From NCBI GenBank assembly GCA_002418465.1, contig DIEE01000251.1:9197-28730 (forward strand): DNA of 19,534 nucleotides, given 5' to 3'. Below are positions 6,922-14,007 of this stretch, piece by piece. The notes under the pieces were generated by a model, which made no database searches, had not been told where the DNA came from, and worked only from the letters and a program-made list of their open reading frames with translations. The stretch is from Pseudomonas sp. UBA5782. GTDB lineage: Bacteria; Pseudomonadota; Gammaproteobacteria; Pseudomonadales; Pseudomonadaceae. A program made the translations under genes and the position numbers. The first letter of the stretch is position 1; each line of letters starts with the position of its first letter.

Positions 6922-8055
6922 TCACCCCTCTACCTTCTGGCGCAGCAGCCCCAGGGTCTCCTCGATTACCCGCGTCTCGGTATAGAAGTGCGGTGACAGG
7001 CGAATGCCGGCGCCGCGCTGGGCGCAGACCACCTGCTGGTTCTTCAGGTAGTCGAACAGCTCCGCGTTGCCGCAGCCGGCCAGGCTGAAGGTAAGGATGC
7101 CGGCACGCCGTGCCGGGTTCAGCGGGCTGTGCAGGCGGATGCCAGGGATTGCCTCCAGCCCCTCCTGCAGCCACTGCACACGCTCCTCGAGCGCCTTGCC
7201 GACGGCTTGCATGCCGACCTCTTCGAGCAGCGAAAGGCTGGCCTCCAGGCCCATGGCGCCGAGCATGTTCGGGCTGCCGCATTCGAAGCGCCGAGCACTG
7301 CGCGCCGGCTGCCAGTCGACTCGGTCGTAGTCGCCGGCATGTTCGAGCATGTGCCAGCCGTATTCGTGCAGCTTCAACTGATCGCGCAAATCGCGGCGGC
7401 AATAGAACACACCGAGGCCTTCCGGGCCGAGCATCCATTTATGTCCGTCGGCCATCGCGAAGGCGCAGTTGCTGGCCTGGACGTCGAAGGGCAGGGCGCC
7501 CAGCTGCTGGATGGCATCGATGCACAGCAGCACACCGTGCTGCTCGCAGCCCTGGCCCAGGCGTGGCAAATCCAGGCGCAGGCCGCTGGCGTACTGCACG
7601 GCGCTGATCGCCATCAGCCGCGTGCGTGGGCCGCAGGCGGCGAGCAGCGCAGCTTCGGGGTCCTTGCCGGTGAGGCTGACCTGGATCACCTCGACCCCCT
7701 GCGGCTTGAGCGCTTCCCAGACCACACGGTTGGAGGGGAACTCCTCGTCGCTGATGATGATCTGGTCGCCGCTGCGCCAGTCGAGGCCGAAGGCGACGAA
7801 CGACAGCGCCTCGGAGGTGTTCTTCACCAGCGCGATATCCGCAGTGCCGGGTGCGTTGAGCAGGCGCCGCAGGCGTTCGCGCAGGCGCTGTTCGACCAGC
7901 AGCCATTGCGGGTAGTCGCGCGCGCCGATGCTGGCGTTCTGTTCGGCGAACGCGCTGACCGCCAGGCTCGCGCGTTTAGGCCAGGGTGCGACCGCCGCGT
8001 GGTTCAGATAGCGCAGGCCGGAAGCCTGCGGGAACTCGTCTTGAAAGGCATACAT
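6922..8055 (-). CDS. Class V aminotransferase-fold PLP enzyme
   Basis: This 377-residue PLP-dependent protein belongs to the aminotransferase class V / cysteine-desulfurase-like fold. Visible marks are the N-terminal YLNHAAVAPWP, the aspartate that contacts the pyridine nitrogen (Asp180 in CIDAIQQLG), and the Schiff-base lysine Lys206 in DGHKWMLGPEG. The C-terminal GIRLSPHFYTETRVIEETL is like isopenicillin-N-epimerase or kynureninase-like relatives. No cysteine-desulfurase loop with an active Cys near a His is obvious, so desulfurase activity is doubtful. The substrate is unknown. ATG 8055 is chosen over an upstream TTG (8073); GGAA lies 8 nt before it. It is transcribed divergently from the TetR gene and may be its target, though no operator was proved. 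Confidence 0.85.
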   Translation of the reverse strand: MYAFQDEFPQASGLRYLNHAAVAPWPKRASLAVSAFAEQNASIGARDYPQWLLVEQRLRERLRRLLNAPGTADIALVKNTSEALSFVAFGLDWRSGDQIIISDEEFPSNRVVWEALKPQGVEVIQVSLTGKDPEAALLAACGPRTRLMAISAVQYASGLRLDLPRLGQGCEQHGVLLCIDAIQQLGALPFDVQASNCAFAMADGHKWMLGPEGLGVFYCRRDLRDQLKLHEYGWHMLEHAGDYDRVDWQPARSARRFECGSPNMLGAMGLEASLSLLEEVGMQAVGKALEERVQWLQEGLEAIPGIRLHSPLNPARRAGILTFSLAGCGNAELFDYLKNQQVVCAQRGAGIRLSPHFYTETRVIEETLGLLRQKVEG

Positions 8056-8126
8056 GATGGATGTTCCGTGCAATTTGCGGCCGGTTGGGCATAATATCCC
8101 GCTTCGATTTTCACCTTAGTCTTCCT
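8056..8126. promoter_or_regulatory. Divergent control region, aminotransferase / TetR
   Basis: This 71-bp gap separates the two start codons. CATAAT at 8090-8095 (plus) and the overlapping TATTAT at 8097-8092 (minus) are possible -10 boxes, but neither has a good -35. No clear palindromic TetR operator was found. Gap size and divergence make it the logical site for autoregulation. Confidence 0.35.
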
Positions 8127-8765
8127 ATGCAGAAAGAACCCCGTAAGGTCCGAGAATTCCGCCGCCGTGAGCAGGAAATCCTCGACACCGCGCTCAAGCT
8201 GTTCCTCGAGCAGGGTGAGGACAGCGTCACTGTCGAGATGATCGCCGATGCAGTCGGCATCGGCAAAGGCACGATCTACAAGCATTTCAAGTCGAAGGCG
8301 GAGATCTACCTGCGCCTGATGCTCGACTATGAACGCGACCTCAACGAGCTGTTCCATTCGGACAACCTCGACAAGGACAAGGAAGCGCTGTCGCGCGCCT
8401 ATTTCGAGTTCCGCATGCGCGATCCGCAGCGCTACAGGCTGTTCGACCGGCTCGAGGAGAAGGTCGTCAAGGGCAACCAGGTGCCGGAAATGATCGAGGA
8501 GCTGCACAAGATTCGCGCCTCCAATTTCCAGCGTCTGACCCAGTTGATCGAAGGCCGTATCGCCGAGGGCAAGCTGGAGAACGTGCCGCCGTACTTCCAC
8601 TACTGCGCCGCCTGGGCGCTGGTGCACGGCGCTGTGGCGCTCTACCACTCGCCGTTCTGGAGCAACGTGCTGGAGGATCAGGAAGGGTTCTTCCAGTTCC
8701 TCATGGACATCGGCGTGCGCATGGGCAACAAGCGCAAGCGCGATGGCGACACTCCCGCCGCCTGA
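8127..8765 (+). CDS. TetR-family transcriptional regulator
   Basis: This 212-residue protein has an N-terminal TetR DNA-binding domain. It includes the helix-turn-helix VEMIADAVGIGKGTIYKHF (about residues 36-54) and the KSKAEIYL continuation. An all-helical ligand domain follows, with no recognisable ligand signature, and the protein ends in a basic tail. The frame is open to an ATG at 8061, but ATG 8127 removes a low-complexity lead that overlaps the neighbouring start region, and it gives the MQKEPRKVREFRRREQEIL opening typical of the family. No strong Shine-Dalgarno is seen before either. It is divergent from the aminotransferase and co-directional with the lipoprotein and DUF1285 genes 145 bp downstream. 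By synteny it may correspond to P. aeruginosa PA2957 (from memory). Confidence 0.88.
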   Translation: MQKEPRKVREFRRREQEILDTALKLFLEQGEDSVTVEMIADAVGIGKGTIYKHFKSKAEIYLRLMLDYERDLNELFHSDNLDKDKEALSRAYFEFRMRDPQRYRLFDRLEEKVVKGNQVPEMIEELHKIRASNFQRLTQLIEGRIAEGKLENVPPYFHYCAAWALVHGAVALYHSPFWSNVLEDQEGFFQFLMDIGVRMGNKRKRDGDTPAA

Positions 8766-8782
8766 TCTCTCCGGGCGGTTTC

Positions 8783-8805
8783 GGCGAGCAGTCGCGCTGC
8801 TCGCC
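8783..8805. repeat. Perfect 9-bp inverted repeat after the TetR gene
   Basis: GGCGAGCAG (8783-8791) and CTGCTCGCC (8797-8805) flank a 5-nt loop. There is no T-run on either strand, so this is a stable RNA hairpin or mRNA end-protector rather than a classic terminator. It lies in the 145-bp gap between the TetR gene and the lipoprotein gene. Confidence 0.5.
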
Positions 8806-8910
8806 TGGCGAATTTCTCCAGGCGCGGCGGGTCCGTTGTAGTAATGGCGCGGAAGCTGCATTGACCGTCCATCCGCCGGTTTTCCGTCACCGGTGCCAGG
8901 AGAAGACTCG

Positions 8911-9516
8911 ATGCGACGCATGATTCCGTGGTTGATGCTGCTTTGCCTGAGTGGCTGCATGAAGGTCAGCGACATGGCCGAGGGCGCCCGCTATCAACTG
9001 GCCGACGCCGGCGTCCTTGATCACAGCGCCACCCAGCGGGCCAACAACTGGCGCCTGCAGCCGGACTCCTTCATCTATATCGCCCAGGGGCATTTCATCC
9101 CGCCGGGCAGCGCCTACCCGCGGCCGAACGTAGTTGCGGAGGAGGCCTTCAACGGCTTCGTCGAGTACTTCCCGATGGTTCGCCGCGCGCGCGCGCCACT
9201 TGGGCTGGACGAGGCGATGGCCGAGGCGCGTGGCTTCGGCGCGCATTATCTGCTGTACAGCCGCTTCGCCAGCGCCGACGACCGCATCGGCACCGTGGAG
9301 GAGTGGGAGGATCAGGAAGCGCTGGACCGCCTGGGTACCGACCGTGGCGTGATCCAGCTGATGCTGATCGAAACCAGCACCAATTTCCTGGTCGACAGCG
9401 CGCGCATCCGCAGCCGGGGCGGTTTCCTGACGTTCTACGATCAACGCCCCGAAGACCTGCTGGCGCCGCCGTTGCGCGACTATGCTCAGCGTCTGCTGGG
9501 TCTGAACACGAGGTGA
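8911..9516 (+). CDS. Putative outer-membrane lipoprotein (DUF4823-like)
   Basis: This 201-residue protein starts with a short signal peptide and a lipobox L-S-G-C ending at Cys16 (residue 17 is Met), so it should be lipidated and sorted outward. The mature part contains NNWRLQPDSFIYIAQG, a proline-rich turn PPGSAYPRPNVV, and ARGFGAHYLLYSRFA. I associate this pattern with DUF4823 lipoproteins of pseudomonads, from memory only. The start is ATG 8911 because AGGAG (8898-8902) stands 8 nt upstream; an upstream in-frame ATG (8893) would spoil the signal peptide. The DUF1285 gene begins 2 bases after the stop, so both form an operon. The function is unknown. Confidence 0.82.
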   Translation: MRRMIPWLMLLCLSGCMKVSDMAEGARYQLADAGVLDHSATQRANNWRLQPDSFIYIAQGHFIPPGSAYPRPNVVAEEAFNGFVEYFPMVRRARAPLGLDEAMAEARGFGAHYLLYSRFASADDRIGTVEEWEDQEALDRLGTDRGVIQLMLIETSTNFLVDSARIRSRGGFLTFYDQRPEDLLAPPLRDYAQRLLGLNTR

Positions 9517-9518
9517 GC

Positions 9519-10088
9519 ATGAGCGACGCAGGCAAGGCCAACGATCTTCTGGCGCAGATTCCCAAGGGTGAAAACAAGGGCCTGCCGCCGGTGCATCTTT
9601 GGAATCCGGACTTCTGCGGCGACATCGACATGCGCATCGCACGCGATGGCACCTGGTACTACCTGGGCACGCCGATCGGCCGCAAGCCGATGGTCAAGCT
9701 GTTCTCCACCATCATCCGCCGCGACGGCGACGACTACTTCCTGATCACACCCGTGGAGAAGGTCGGTATCAGGGTCGACGACGCCCCGTTCGTGGCTGTG
9801 ACGCTGCAGGTGGAGGGCAAGGGCGAGGCCCAGGTACTGCGTTTCACCAGCAATGTCGATGAGGAAATTCTGGCCGGCGACGAGCATCCGATCCGGGTCA
9901 CGCTGGACTCGGTCACCGAGGAACCGGCGCCTTACCTGCGGGTGCGCAGCAACCTCGACGCGCTTATCCATCGCAACGTGTTCTACCAGATGGTCGAGCT
10001 GGCGGTGCCGCGCGAGCTGGACGGGGAGAGCTGGCTGGGCGTCTGGAGCAGCGGCACTTTCTTTCCTATCGGACCGTTACCGGCATAG
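9519..10088 (+). CDS. DUF1285 domain-containing protein
   Basis: This is a 189-residue cytoplasmic protein without signal or membrane segments. Sequence marks such as PPVHLWNPDFCGDIDMRI, GTWYYLGTPIGRKPMVKLFS and the C-terminal ESWLGVWSSGTFFPIG are characteristic of the DUF1285 family. Its biochemical role is not established. ATG 9519 is chosen because GAGG (9510-9513) is 5 nt away and overlaps the end of the lipoprotein gene; longer in-frame starts (to 9303) lie within that gene. It ends 26 bp before a bidirectional terminator shared with the convergent ETF-QO gene. Confidence 0.88.
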   Translation: MSDAGKANDLLAQIPKGENKGLPPVHLWNPDFCGDIDMRIARDGTWYYLGTPIGRKPMVKLFSTIIRRDGDDYFLITPVEKVGIRVDDAPFVAVTLQVEGKGEAQVLRFTSNVDEEILAGDEHPIRVTLDSVTEEPAPYLRVRSNLDALIHRNVFYQMVELAVPRELDGESWLGVWSSGTFFPIGPLPA

Positions 10089-10114
10089 CGTCGTAGGTTT
10101 TCTCGCATCCATGA

Positions 10115-10138
10115 AAAAAGGCCCCGAGGGGCCTTTTT
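10115..10138. terminator. Bidirectional intrinsic terminator
   Basis: AAAAAGGCCC and GGGCCTTTTT flank a CGAG tetraloop. The A-run on one side and the T-run on the other let it serve both the DUF1285 unit (plus) and the ETF-QO gene (minus), which converge here. The ETF-QO stop codon is 7 bp away. Confidence 0.92.
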
Positions 10139-10144
10139 CGTCGC

Positions 10145-11797
10145 TTACATGTTGGGGTAGTTCGGCCCACCGGTGCCTTCGGGGGCGACCCAGGTGATGT
10201 TCTGCGCGGGGTCCTTGATATCGCACGTCTTGCAGTGGACGCAGTTCTGCGCGTTGATCTGGAAGCGCTTCTCGCCATCTTCCTGGGTCACCACCTCGTA
10301 GACGCCGGCCGGGCAGTAGCGCTGCGCCGGCTCGTCGTACAGCGGCAGGTTCTGGCCGATCGGGATGCTCGGATCGGTCAGCTTCAGGTGGATCGGCTGG
10401 TCTTCCTCATGGTTGGTGCTGGAGAGGAACACCGAGGAAAGCTTGTCGAAGCTGATCTTGCCGTCCGGTTTCGGGTAGCTGATCTTCTCGGATTCCGCGG
10501 CTTTCTTCAGGCAGGTGTGGTCCATGCGCGTGTCGTGCAGGGTCACCGGCAGCTTGCCGCCGAGCAGGTTGTACTCTATGAAGCTGAACGCCGGGCCGAG
10601 TAGCGGGCCGAACTTGTGCATCGCCGGGCCGAAGTTGCGCGTCTGATACAGCTCATCGTGCAGCCAGCTGGCCTTGAAGCCGTCCACGTAGTTGTTCAGC
10701 TCGTCGGCCTCGCGACCGGCGGCCAGCGCTTCGGCGATGGCTTCGGCGGCGAGCATGCCGGACTTCATTGCGGTATGGCTGCCCTTGATCTTCGCCGCGT
10801 TGAGCGTGCCGAGGTCGCAACCGATCAGTGCGCCGCCGGGGAAGACCATCTTCGGCAGCGAGTTGTAGCCGCCCTTGACCAGCGCGCGGGCGCCGTAGGA
10901 GATGCGTTTGCCGCCTTCAAGGTACTGCTTGATCACCGGGTGGTGCTTGTAGCGCTGGAATTCGTCGAACGGCGACAGGTGCGGGTTGCTGTAGGCGAGG
11001 TCGACGATCAGGCCGACGACGACCTGGTTGTTCTCCAGGTGATAGAGGAACGAGCCGCCCGGGTTGTCCTTGTTCAGCGGCCAGCCGGAGGTGTGTACCA
11101 CCAAGCCCTGCTCGTGCTTGGCCGGGTCGATTTCCCAGAGTTCCTTGATGCCGATGCCGTAGTGCTGCGGGTCGGCGTCCTTGGCCAGGTTGAAGCGCTT
11201 GCCCAACTGTTTGCCGATGTGGCCGCGGCAGCCCTCGGCGAACAGCGTGTACTTGCCGCGCAGTTCCATGCCGGGGGTGAACACGCCTTCCTTCGGATGG
11301 CCTTCGCGGTCGACACCCAGGTCGCCGGTTACGATGCCGCGAACGACGCCGCTCTCGTCGATCAGCGCTTCCTGGGCGGCGAAGCCGGGGTAGATCTCGA
11401 CACCGAGGTTCTCCGCCTGCTGCGCCAGCCAGCGGCACAGGTTGCCGAGGGAAATGATGTAGTTGCCTTCGTTGTGCATCGGCTTGGGCACGAAGAAGTT
11501 CGGCACCTTTGTGGCTTTGTCCGCACTATTCAGCAGATAGATGTCGTCGCGCTTCACCGGGGTGTTGAGCGGGGCGCCGAGCTCTTTCCAGTCGGGAAAG
11601 AGCTCGTTCAGGGCGCGCGGTTCGAACACCGCACCGGATAGAATGTGGGCACCGACCTCGGAGCCTTTCTCGACTACGCAGACGCTGATTTCCTGGCCCG
11701 CTTCGGCGGCCTTTTGCTTCAATCGACAGGCGGCGGACAGACCAGCAGGGCCAGCGCCTACGATGACGACGTCGAATTCCATGTATTCGCGTTCCAC
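10145..11797 (-). CDS. Electron transfer flavoprotein-ubiquinone oxidoreductase
   Basis: This 550-residue flavoprotein passes electrons from reduced ETF to ubiquinone at the inner membrane. The N-terminal FAD-binding GAGPAG is at residues 14-19, with VEKGSEVGAHILSGAV following. The C-terminal ferredoxin-like part carries four cysteines, 495, 519, 522 and 525 (CPAG and CVHCKTC), for one [4Fe-4S] cluster, as in the human and Rhodobacter enzymes. The length is standard. GTG 11797 is preferred to ATG 11782 because a TTAGGAG ribosome-binding site lies 6 nt upstream of the GTG. It is divergent from etfB-etfA, which encode its electron donor, and shares their control region, so the three are probably co-regulated. 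Confidence 0.97.
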   Translation of the reverse strand: MEREYMEFDVVIVGAGPAGLSAACRLKQKAAEAGQEISVCVVEKGSEVGAHILSGAVFEPRALNELFPDWKELGAPLNTPVKRDDIYLLNSADKATKVPNFFVPKPMHNEGNYIISLGNLCRWLAQQAENLGVEIYPGFAAQEALIDESGVVRGIVTGDLGVDREGHPKEGVFTPGMELRGKYTLFAEGCRGHIGKQLGKRFNLAKDADPQHYGIGIKELWEIDPAKHEQGLVVHTSGWPLNKDNPGGSFLYHLENNQVVVGLIVDLAYSNPHLSPFDEFQRYKHHPVIKQYLEGGKRISYGARALVKGGYNSLPKMVFPGGALIGCDLGTLNAAKIKGSHTAMKSGMLAAEAIAEALAAGREADELNNYVDGFKASWLHDELYQTRNFGPAMHKFGPLLGPAFSFIEYNLLGGKLPVTLHDTRMDHTCLKKAAESEKISYPKPDGKISFDKLSSVFLSSTNHEEDQPIHLKLTDPSIPIGQNLPLYDEPAQRYCPAGVYEVVTQEDGEKRFQINAQNCVHCKTCDIKDPAQNITWVAPEGTGGPNYPNM

Positions 11798-11866
11798 AGC
11801 TATCTCCTAATCAAGGCTCTTCGGTTTTATGATGGTGCCGGTCTTTCCCTGACCAGAGCTGCGCGC

Positions 11867-11895
11867 ATTATATCCAGACCCTCGGGCGGGTCCAA
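11867..11895 (-). promoter_or_regulatory. Sigma70-type promoter for the ETF-QO gene
   Basis: On the minus strand TTGGAC (11895-11890) and a perfect TATAAT (11872-11867) are separated by 17 bp. This predicts a start near 11860 and a 63-nt leader. The -35 lies 2 bp from the CAAAC-N4-GTTTG element. Confidence 0.72.
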
Positions 11896-11897
11896 TA

Positions 11898-11911
11898 CAA
11901 ACGTTTGTTTG
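11898..11911. promoter_or_regulatory. PsrA-type operator between etfBA and ETF-QO
   Basis: CAAAC (11898-11902), four bases GTTT, and GTTTG (11907-11911) fit the reported PsrA consensus G/C-AAAC-N2-4-GTTT-G/C exactly. On the minus strand it reads TTCAAAC-AAAC-GTTTGTA, giving 6 of 7 symmetric positions. It also contains the perfect 12-bp palindrome ACAAACGTTTGT (11897-11908). PsrA is a TetR-family repressor released by long-chain fatty acids; its gene is not in this window. The element abuts the ETF-QO -35 and overlaps the etfBA -35, so one bound dimer could silence both promoters. Confidence 0.7.
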
Positions 11912-11935
11912 AATCTTCGCCAGGCCTGATAGAAT
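11908..11935 (+). promoter_or_regulatory. Promoter for etfB-etfA
   Basis: TTTGAA (11908-11913) and TAGAAT (11930-11935) are 16 bp apart. The -10 is extended by TG at 11927-11928. The predicted start is near 11942, leaving a leader of about 170 nt. The -35 overlaps the right half of the PsrA-type operator. Confidence 0.58.
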
Positions 11936-11966
11936 CGGCTTTGGCGGCGTATTTTGGGAGCCTTTC

Positions 11967-12006
11967 CTCGTATTGACCCGATAGGGCGATGCGGTCAAGA
12001 TACGAG
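11967..12006 (+). promoter_or_regulatory. Long stem-loop in the etfBA leader
   Basis: CTCGTAT-TGACC (11967-11978) pairs with GGTCA-AG-ATACGAG (11993-12006), giving 12 base pairs with one 2-nt bulge and a 14-nt loop. No T-run follows. The arms also contain TTGACC (11973-11978) 17 bp from CAAGAT (11996-12001), a possible second promoter, so the symmetry could act as DNA or as RNA. Confidence 0.5.
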
Positions 12007-12035
12007 CCATTTTGCGCTTGTCGTACAGTTCGACA

Positions 12036-12090
12036 GTCGGTCCCGGCCGACATGCAATGCCCGTCAGGCCTGTCTGACTGGTTTCTTTTT
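12036..12090 (+). promoter_or_regulatory. Two small hairpins and a T-rich stretch before etfB
   Basis: GTCGG/CCGAC (12036-12040 with 12047-12051) and GTCAG/CTGAC (12063-12067 with 12074-12078) form short stems. The second is followed by TTTCTTTTT (12082-12090), so it looks like a weak terminator or attenuator about 24 nt before the etfB start. The stems are only 5 bp, so termination is uncertain. Confidence 0.3.
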
Positions 12091-12113
12091 CACCGGAGAA
12101 CAACGAGGAATCC

Positions 12114-12863
12114 ATGAAGGTTCTTGTAGCTGTCAAACGAGTGGTTGACTACAACGTCAAGGTTCGCGTCAAAGCGGACAACTCCGGCGTTGACCTTGCG
12201 AACGTGAAGATGTCGATGAACCCCTTCTGCGAAATTGCCGTGGAAGAAGCGGTTCGCCTGAAAGAGAAGGGCGTTGCGACCGAGATCGTGGTGGTCAGTA
12301 TCGGCCCGAGCACCGCACAGGAACAGCTGCGTACCGCGCTGGCCCTGGGGGCCGACCGCGCCGTGCTGGTCGAGTCGAGCGAAGAGCTGACCTCGCTGGG
12401 CGTGGCCAAGCTGCTCAAGGCGGTGGTCGACAAGGAACAGCCGCAGCTGGTTATCCTCGGCAAGCAGGCGATCGACAGCGACAACAACCAGACCGGCCAG
12501 ATGCTGGCTGCGCTGACTGGCTACGGCCAGGGCACCTTCGCCTCCAAGGTCGAAGTGTCGGGCGACAAGGTCAACGTCACCCGCGAGATCGACGATGGTC
12601 TGCAGACCGTCGCGCTGAACCTGCCGGCGATCGTCACTACCGACCTGCGTCTCAACGAGCCGCGTTACGCCTCGTTGCCGAACATCATGAAGGCCAAGAA
12701 GAAGCCGCTGGAAACCCTCACGCCCGATGCGCTGGGTGTGTCCGTGGTTTCCACCAACAAGACCCTGAAAGTCGAAGCGCCGGCCGTGCGCAGCGCCGGC
12801 ATCAAGGTCAAGTCGGTGGCTGAACTGGTTGAAAAACTGAAGAACGAAGCGAAGGTAATCTAA
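12114..12863 (+). CDS. etfB: Electron transfer flavoprotein beta subunit
   Basis: This 249-residue protein starts MKVLVAVKRVVDYNVKVRVK and carries the ETF-beta signature around VEEAVRLKEKG and GADRAVLVE. Residues 177-200 (DLRLNEPRYASLPNIMKAKK and on) form the recognition loop that in ETF family structures docks onto acyl-CoA dehydrogenases, with its key leucine in place. The subunit binds AMP and supports the FAD of EtfA. GAGG at 12105-12108 lies 5 nt before the ATG. The stop codon is immediately followed by the etfA ATG. It is transcribed from the shared control region facing away from ETF-QO. Confidence 0.97.
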   Translation: MKVLVAVKRVVDYNVKVRVKADNSGVDLANVKMSMNPFCEIAVEEAVRLKEKGVATEIVVVSIGPSTAQEQLRTALALGADRAVLVESSEELTSLGVAKLLKAVVDKEQPQLVILGKQAIDSDNNQTGQMLAALTGYGQGTFASKVEVSGDKVNVTREIDDGLQTVALNLPAIVTTDLRLNEPRYASLPNIMKAKKKPLETLTPDALGVSVVSTNKTLKVEAPAVRSAGIKVKSVAELVEKLKNEAKVI

Positions 12864-13808
12864 ATGACGATCCTGGTTATCGCTGACTACGTAACCGTCG
12901 GGCAGACCAACACCGCCGTTGCACCCTCGACCCTGAATACCGTTGCCGCCGCCGCCAAGATCGGTGGCGACATCCACGTACTGGTCGCCGGCGACGGCGT
13001 TGCCGATGTGGCCGCTGCCGCGGCGAAGATCGCCGGCGTGAGCAAGGTGCTGGTTGCCGACAACGCGGCCTACGCCCATCAACTTCCGGAAAACGTCGCT
13101 CCGCTGATCGTCGAACTGGCGAGCGGCTACAGCCACGTGCTGAGCGCGGCCACCGCCAACGGCAAGAACATCATGCCGCGCGTCGCCGCCAAGCTGGACG
13201 TCGACCAGATCTCCGAGATCGTTTCGGTCGAATCGGCCGACACCTTCAAGCGCCCGATCTACGCCGGCAACGCCATCGCCACCGTGCAATCGAGCGCCTC
13301 GGTGAAGGTCATCACCGTGCGTGCTACCGGTTTCGACGCGGTTGCCGCCGAGGGCGGCTCGGCTGCCATCGAAGCGGTCGGCGCAGCACATGACGCGGGC
13401 GTCTCGGCCTTCGTCGGCGAAGAGCTGGCCAAGTCCGATCGCCCGGAACTGACGGCTGCGAAGATCGTCATCTCTGGTGGTCGCGGCATGCAGAACGGCG
13501 ACAACTTCAGCCACCTGTATTCGCTGGCCGACAAGCTCGGCGCCGCTGTGGGTGCCTCGCGCGCCGCGGTCGACGCCGGTTTCGTGCCGAACGACATGCA
13601 GGTCGGCCAGACCGGCAAGATCGTCGCGCCGCAGCTGTACATCGCCGTCGGTATCTCCGGCGCGATCCAGCACCTGGCGGGGATGAAGGACTCCAAGGTG
13701 ATCGTCGCGATCAACAAGGACGAAGAAGCGCCGATCTTCCAGGTCGCCGATTACGGCCTGGTGGCGGATCTGTTCGAGGCCGTACCGGAGCTGGAGAAAC
13801 AGCTCTGA
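12864..13808 (+). CDS. etfA: Electron transfer flavoprotein alpha subunit
   Basis: This 314-residue protein is the FAD-carrying partner of EtfB. The C-terminal FAD domain shows KIVISGGRGMQNGDNF, the VGASRAAVDAGFVPNDMQVG segment, GKIVAPQLYIAVGISGAIQH, and VIVAINKDEEAPIFQVADYG, all diagnostic of ETF-alpha. The heterodimer accepts electrons from several acyl-CoA and amino-acid-derived dehydrogenases and delivers them to ETF-QO, encoded divergently upstream. The ATG directly follows the etfB stop without spacing, which points to translational coupling. A strong terminator (13827-13858) closes the two-gene operon. Confidence 0.97.
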   Translation: MTILVIADYVTVGQTNTAVAPSTLNTVAAAAKIGGDIHVLVAGDGVADVAAAAAKIAGVSKVLVADNAAYAHQLPENVAPLIVELASGYSHVLSAATANGKNIMPRVAAKLDVDQISEIVSVESADTFKRPIYAGNAIATVQSSASVKVITVRATGFDAVAAEGGSAAIEAVGAAHDAGVSAFVGEELAKSDRPELTAAKIVISGGRGMQNGDNFSHLYSLADKLGAAVGASRAAVDAGFVPNDMQVGQTGKIVAPQLYIAVGISGAIQHLAGMKDSKVIVAINKDEEAPIFQVADYGLVADLFEAVPELEKQL

Positions 13809-13826
13809 TTCGCCCCTCGGCATGAA

Positions 13827-13858
13827 AAAAGCCCGCTTTCGAGCGGGCTTTTTGTTTC
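13827..13858 (+). terminator. Intrinsic terminator after etfA
   Basis: GCCCGCT (13832-13838) and AGCGGGC (13843-13849) flank a TTCG tetraloop, with an A-run before and TTTTTGTTT after. The stem can extend through the A/T runs. It insulates etfBA from the solute-binding-protein gene. Confidence 0.93.
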
Positions 13859-13899
13859 TCTGGAATGTGTCCAGATCACCGATTTGTCATTATTCCCTA

Positions 13900-13915
13900 T
13901 CCACGGCGGCGTGGA
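13900..13915. repeat. Short hairpin upstream of the solute-binding-protein gene
   Basis: TCCACG (13900-13905) and CGTGGA (13910-13915) enclose a GCGG loop, with TTTTG following. It may be a weak second terminator or a regulatory hairpin in the 149-bp gap after the etfA terminator. TTGTCA at 13884-13889 could be a -35 for the next gene, but no matching -10 was found. Confidence 0.3.
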
Positions 13916-14007
13916 TTTTGTACAAGAGCAGCTGGCGCGTAGCGGCGGACGAGCGGCAGGCTGCCCGTTACAGCGCAATCGCTTTCGACTATCGGCCGGA
14001 ATCAAGC

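Noticed and set aside
6766..6996. Small plus-strand frame of 76 codons after tatD
   Set aside because: No Shine-Dalgarno suited to it, no family resemblance, and it runs through the sRNA candidate and into the antisense of the aminotransferase gene.
7129..8094. Plus-strand open frame of 321 codons opposite the aminotransferase gene
   Set aside because: The minus-strand frame has PLP-enzyme motifs; this one is low-complexity and has no supported start.
8087..8100. GGGCATAATATCCC as a TetR operator
   Set aside because: Only the outer three base pairs are symmetric; the inner positions do not match, so it is not a convincing two-fold site.
12090..13823. Minus-strand open frame of 577 codons opposite etfB and etfA
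   Set aside because: Its product is rich in Asp/Arg/Gly/His without domain marks, and it is the codon-complement shadow of two firmly identified genes.
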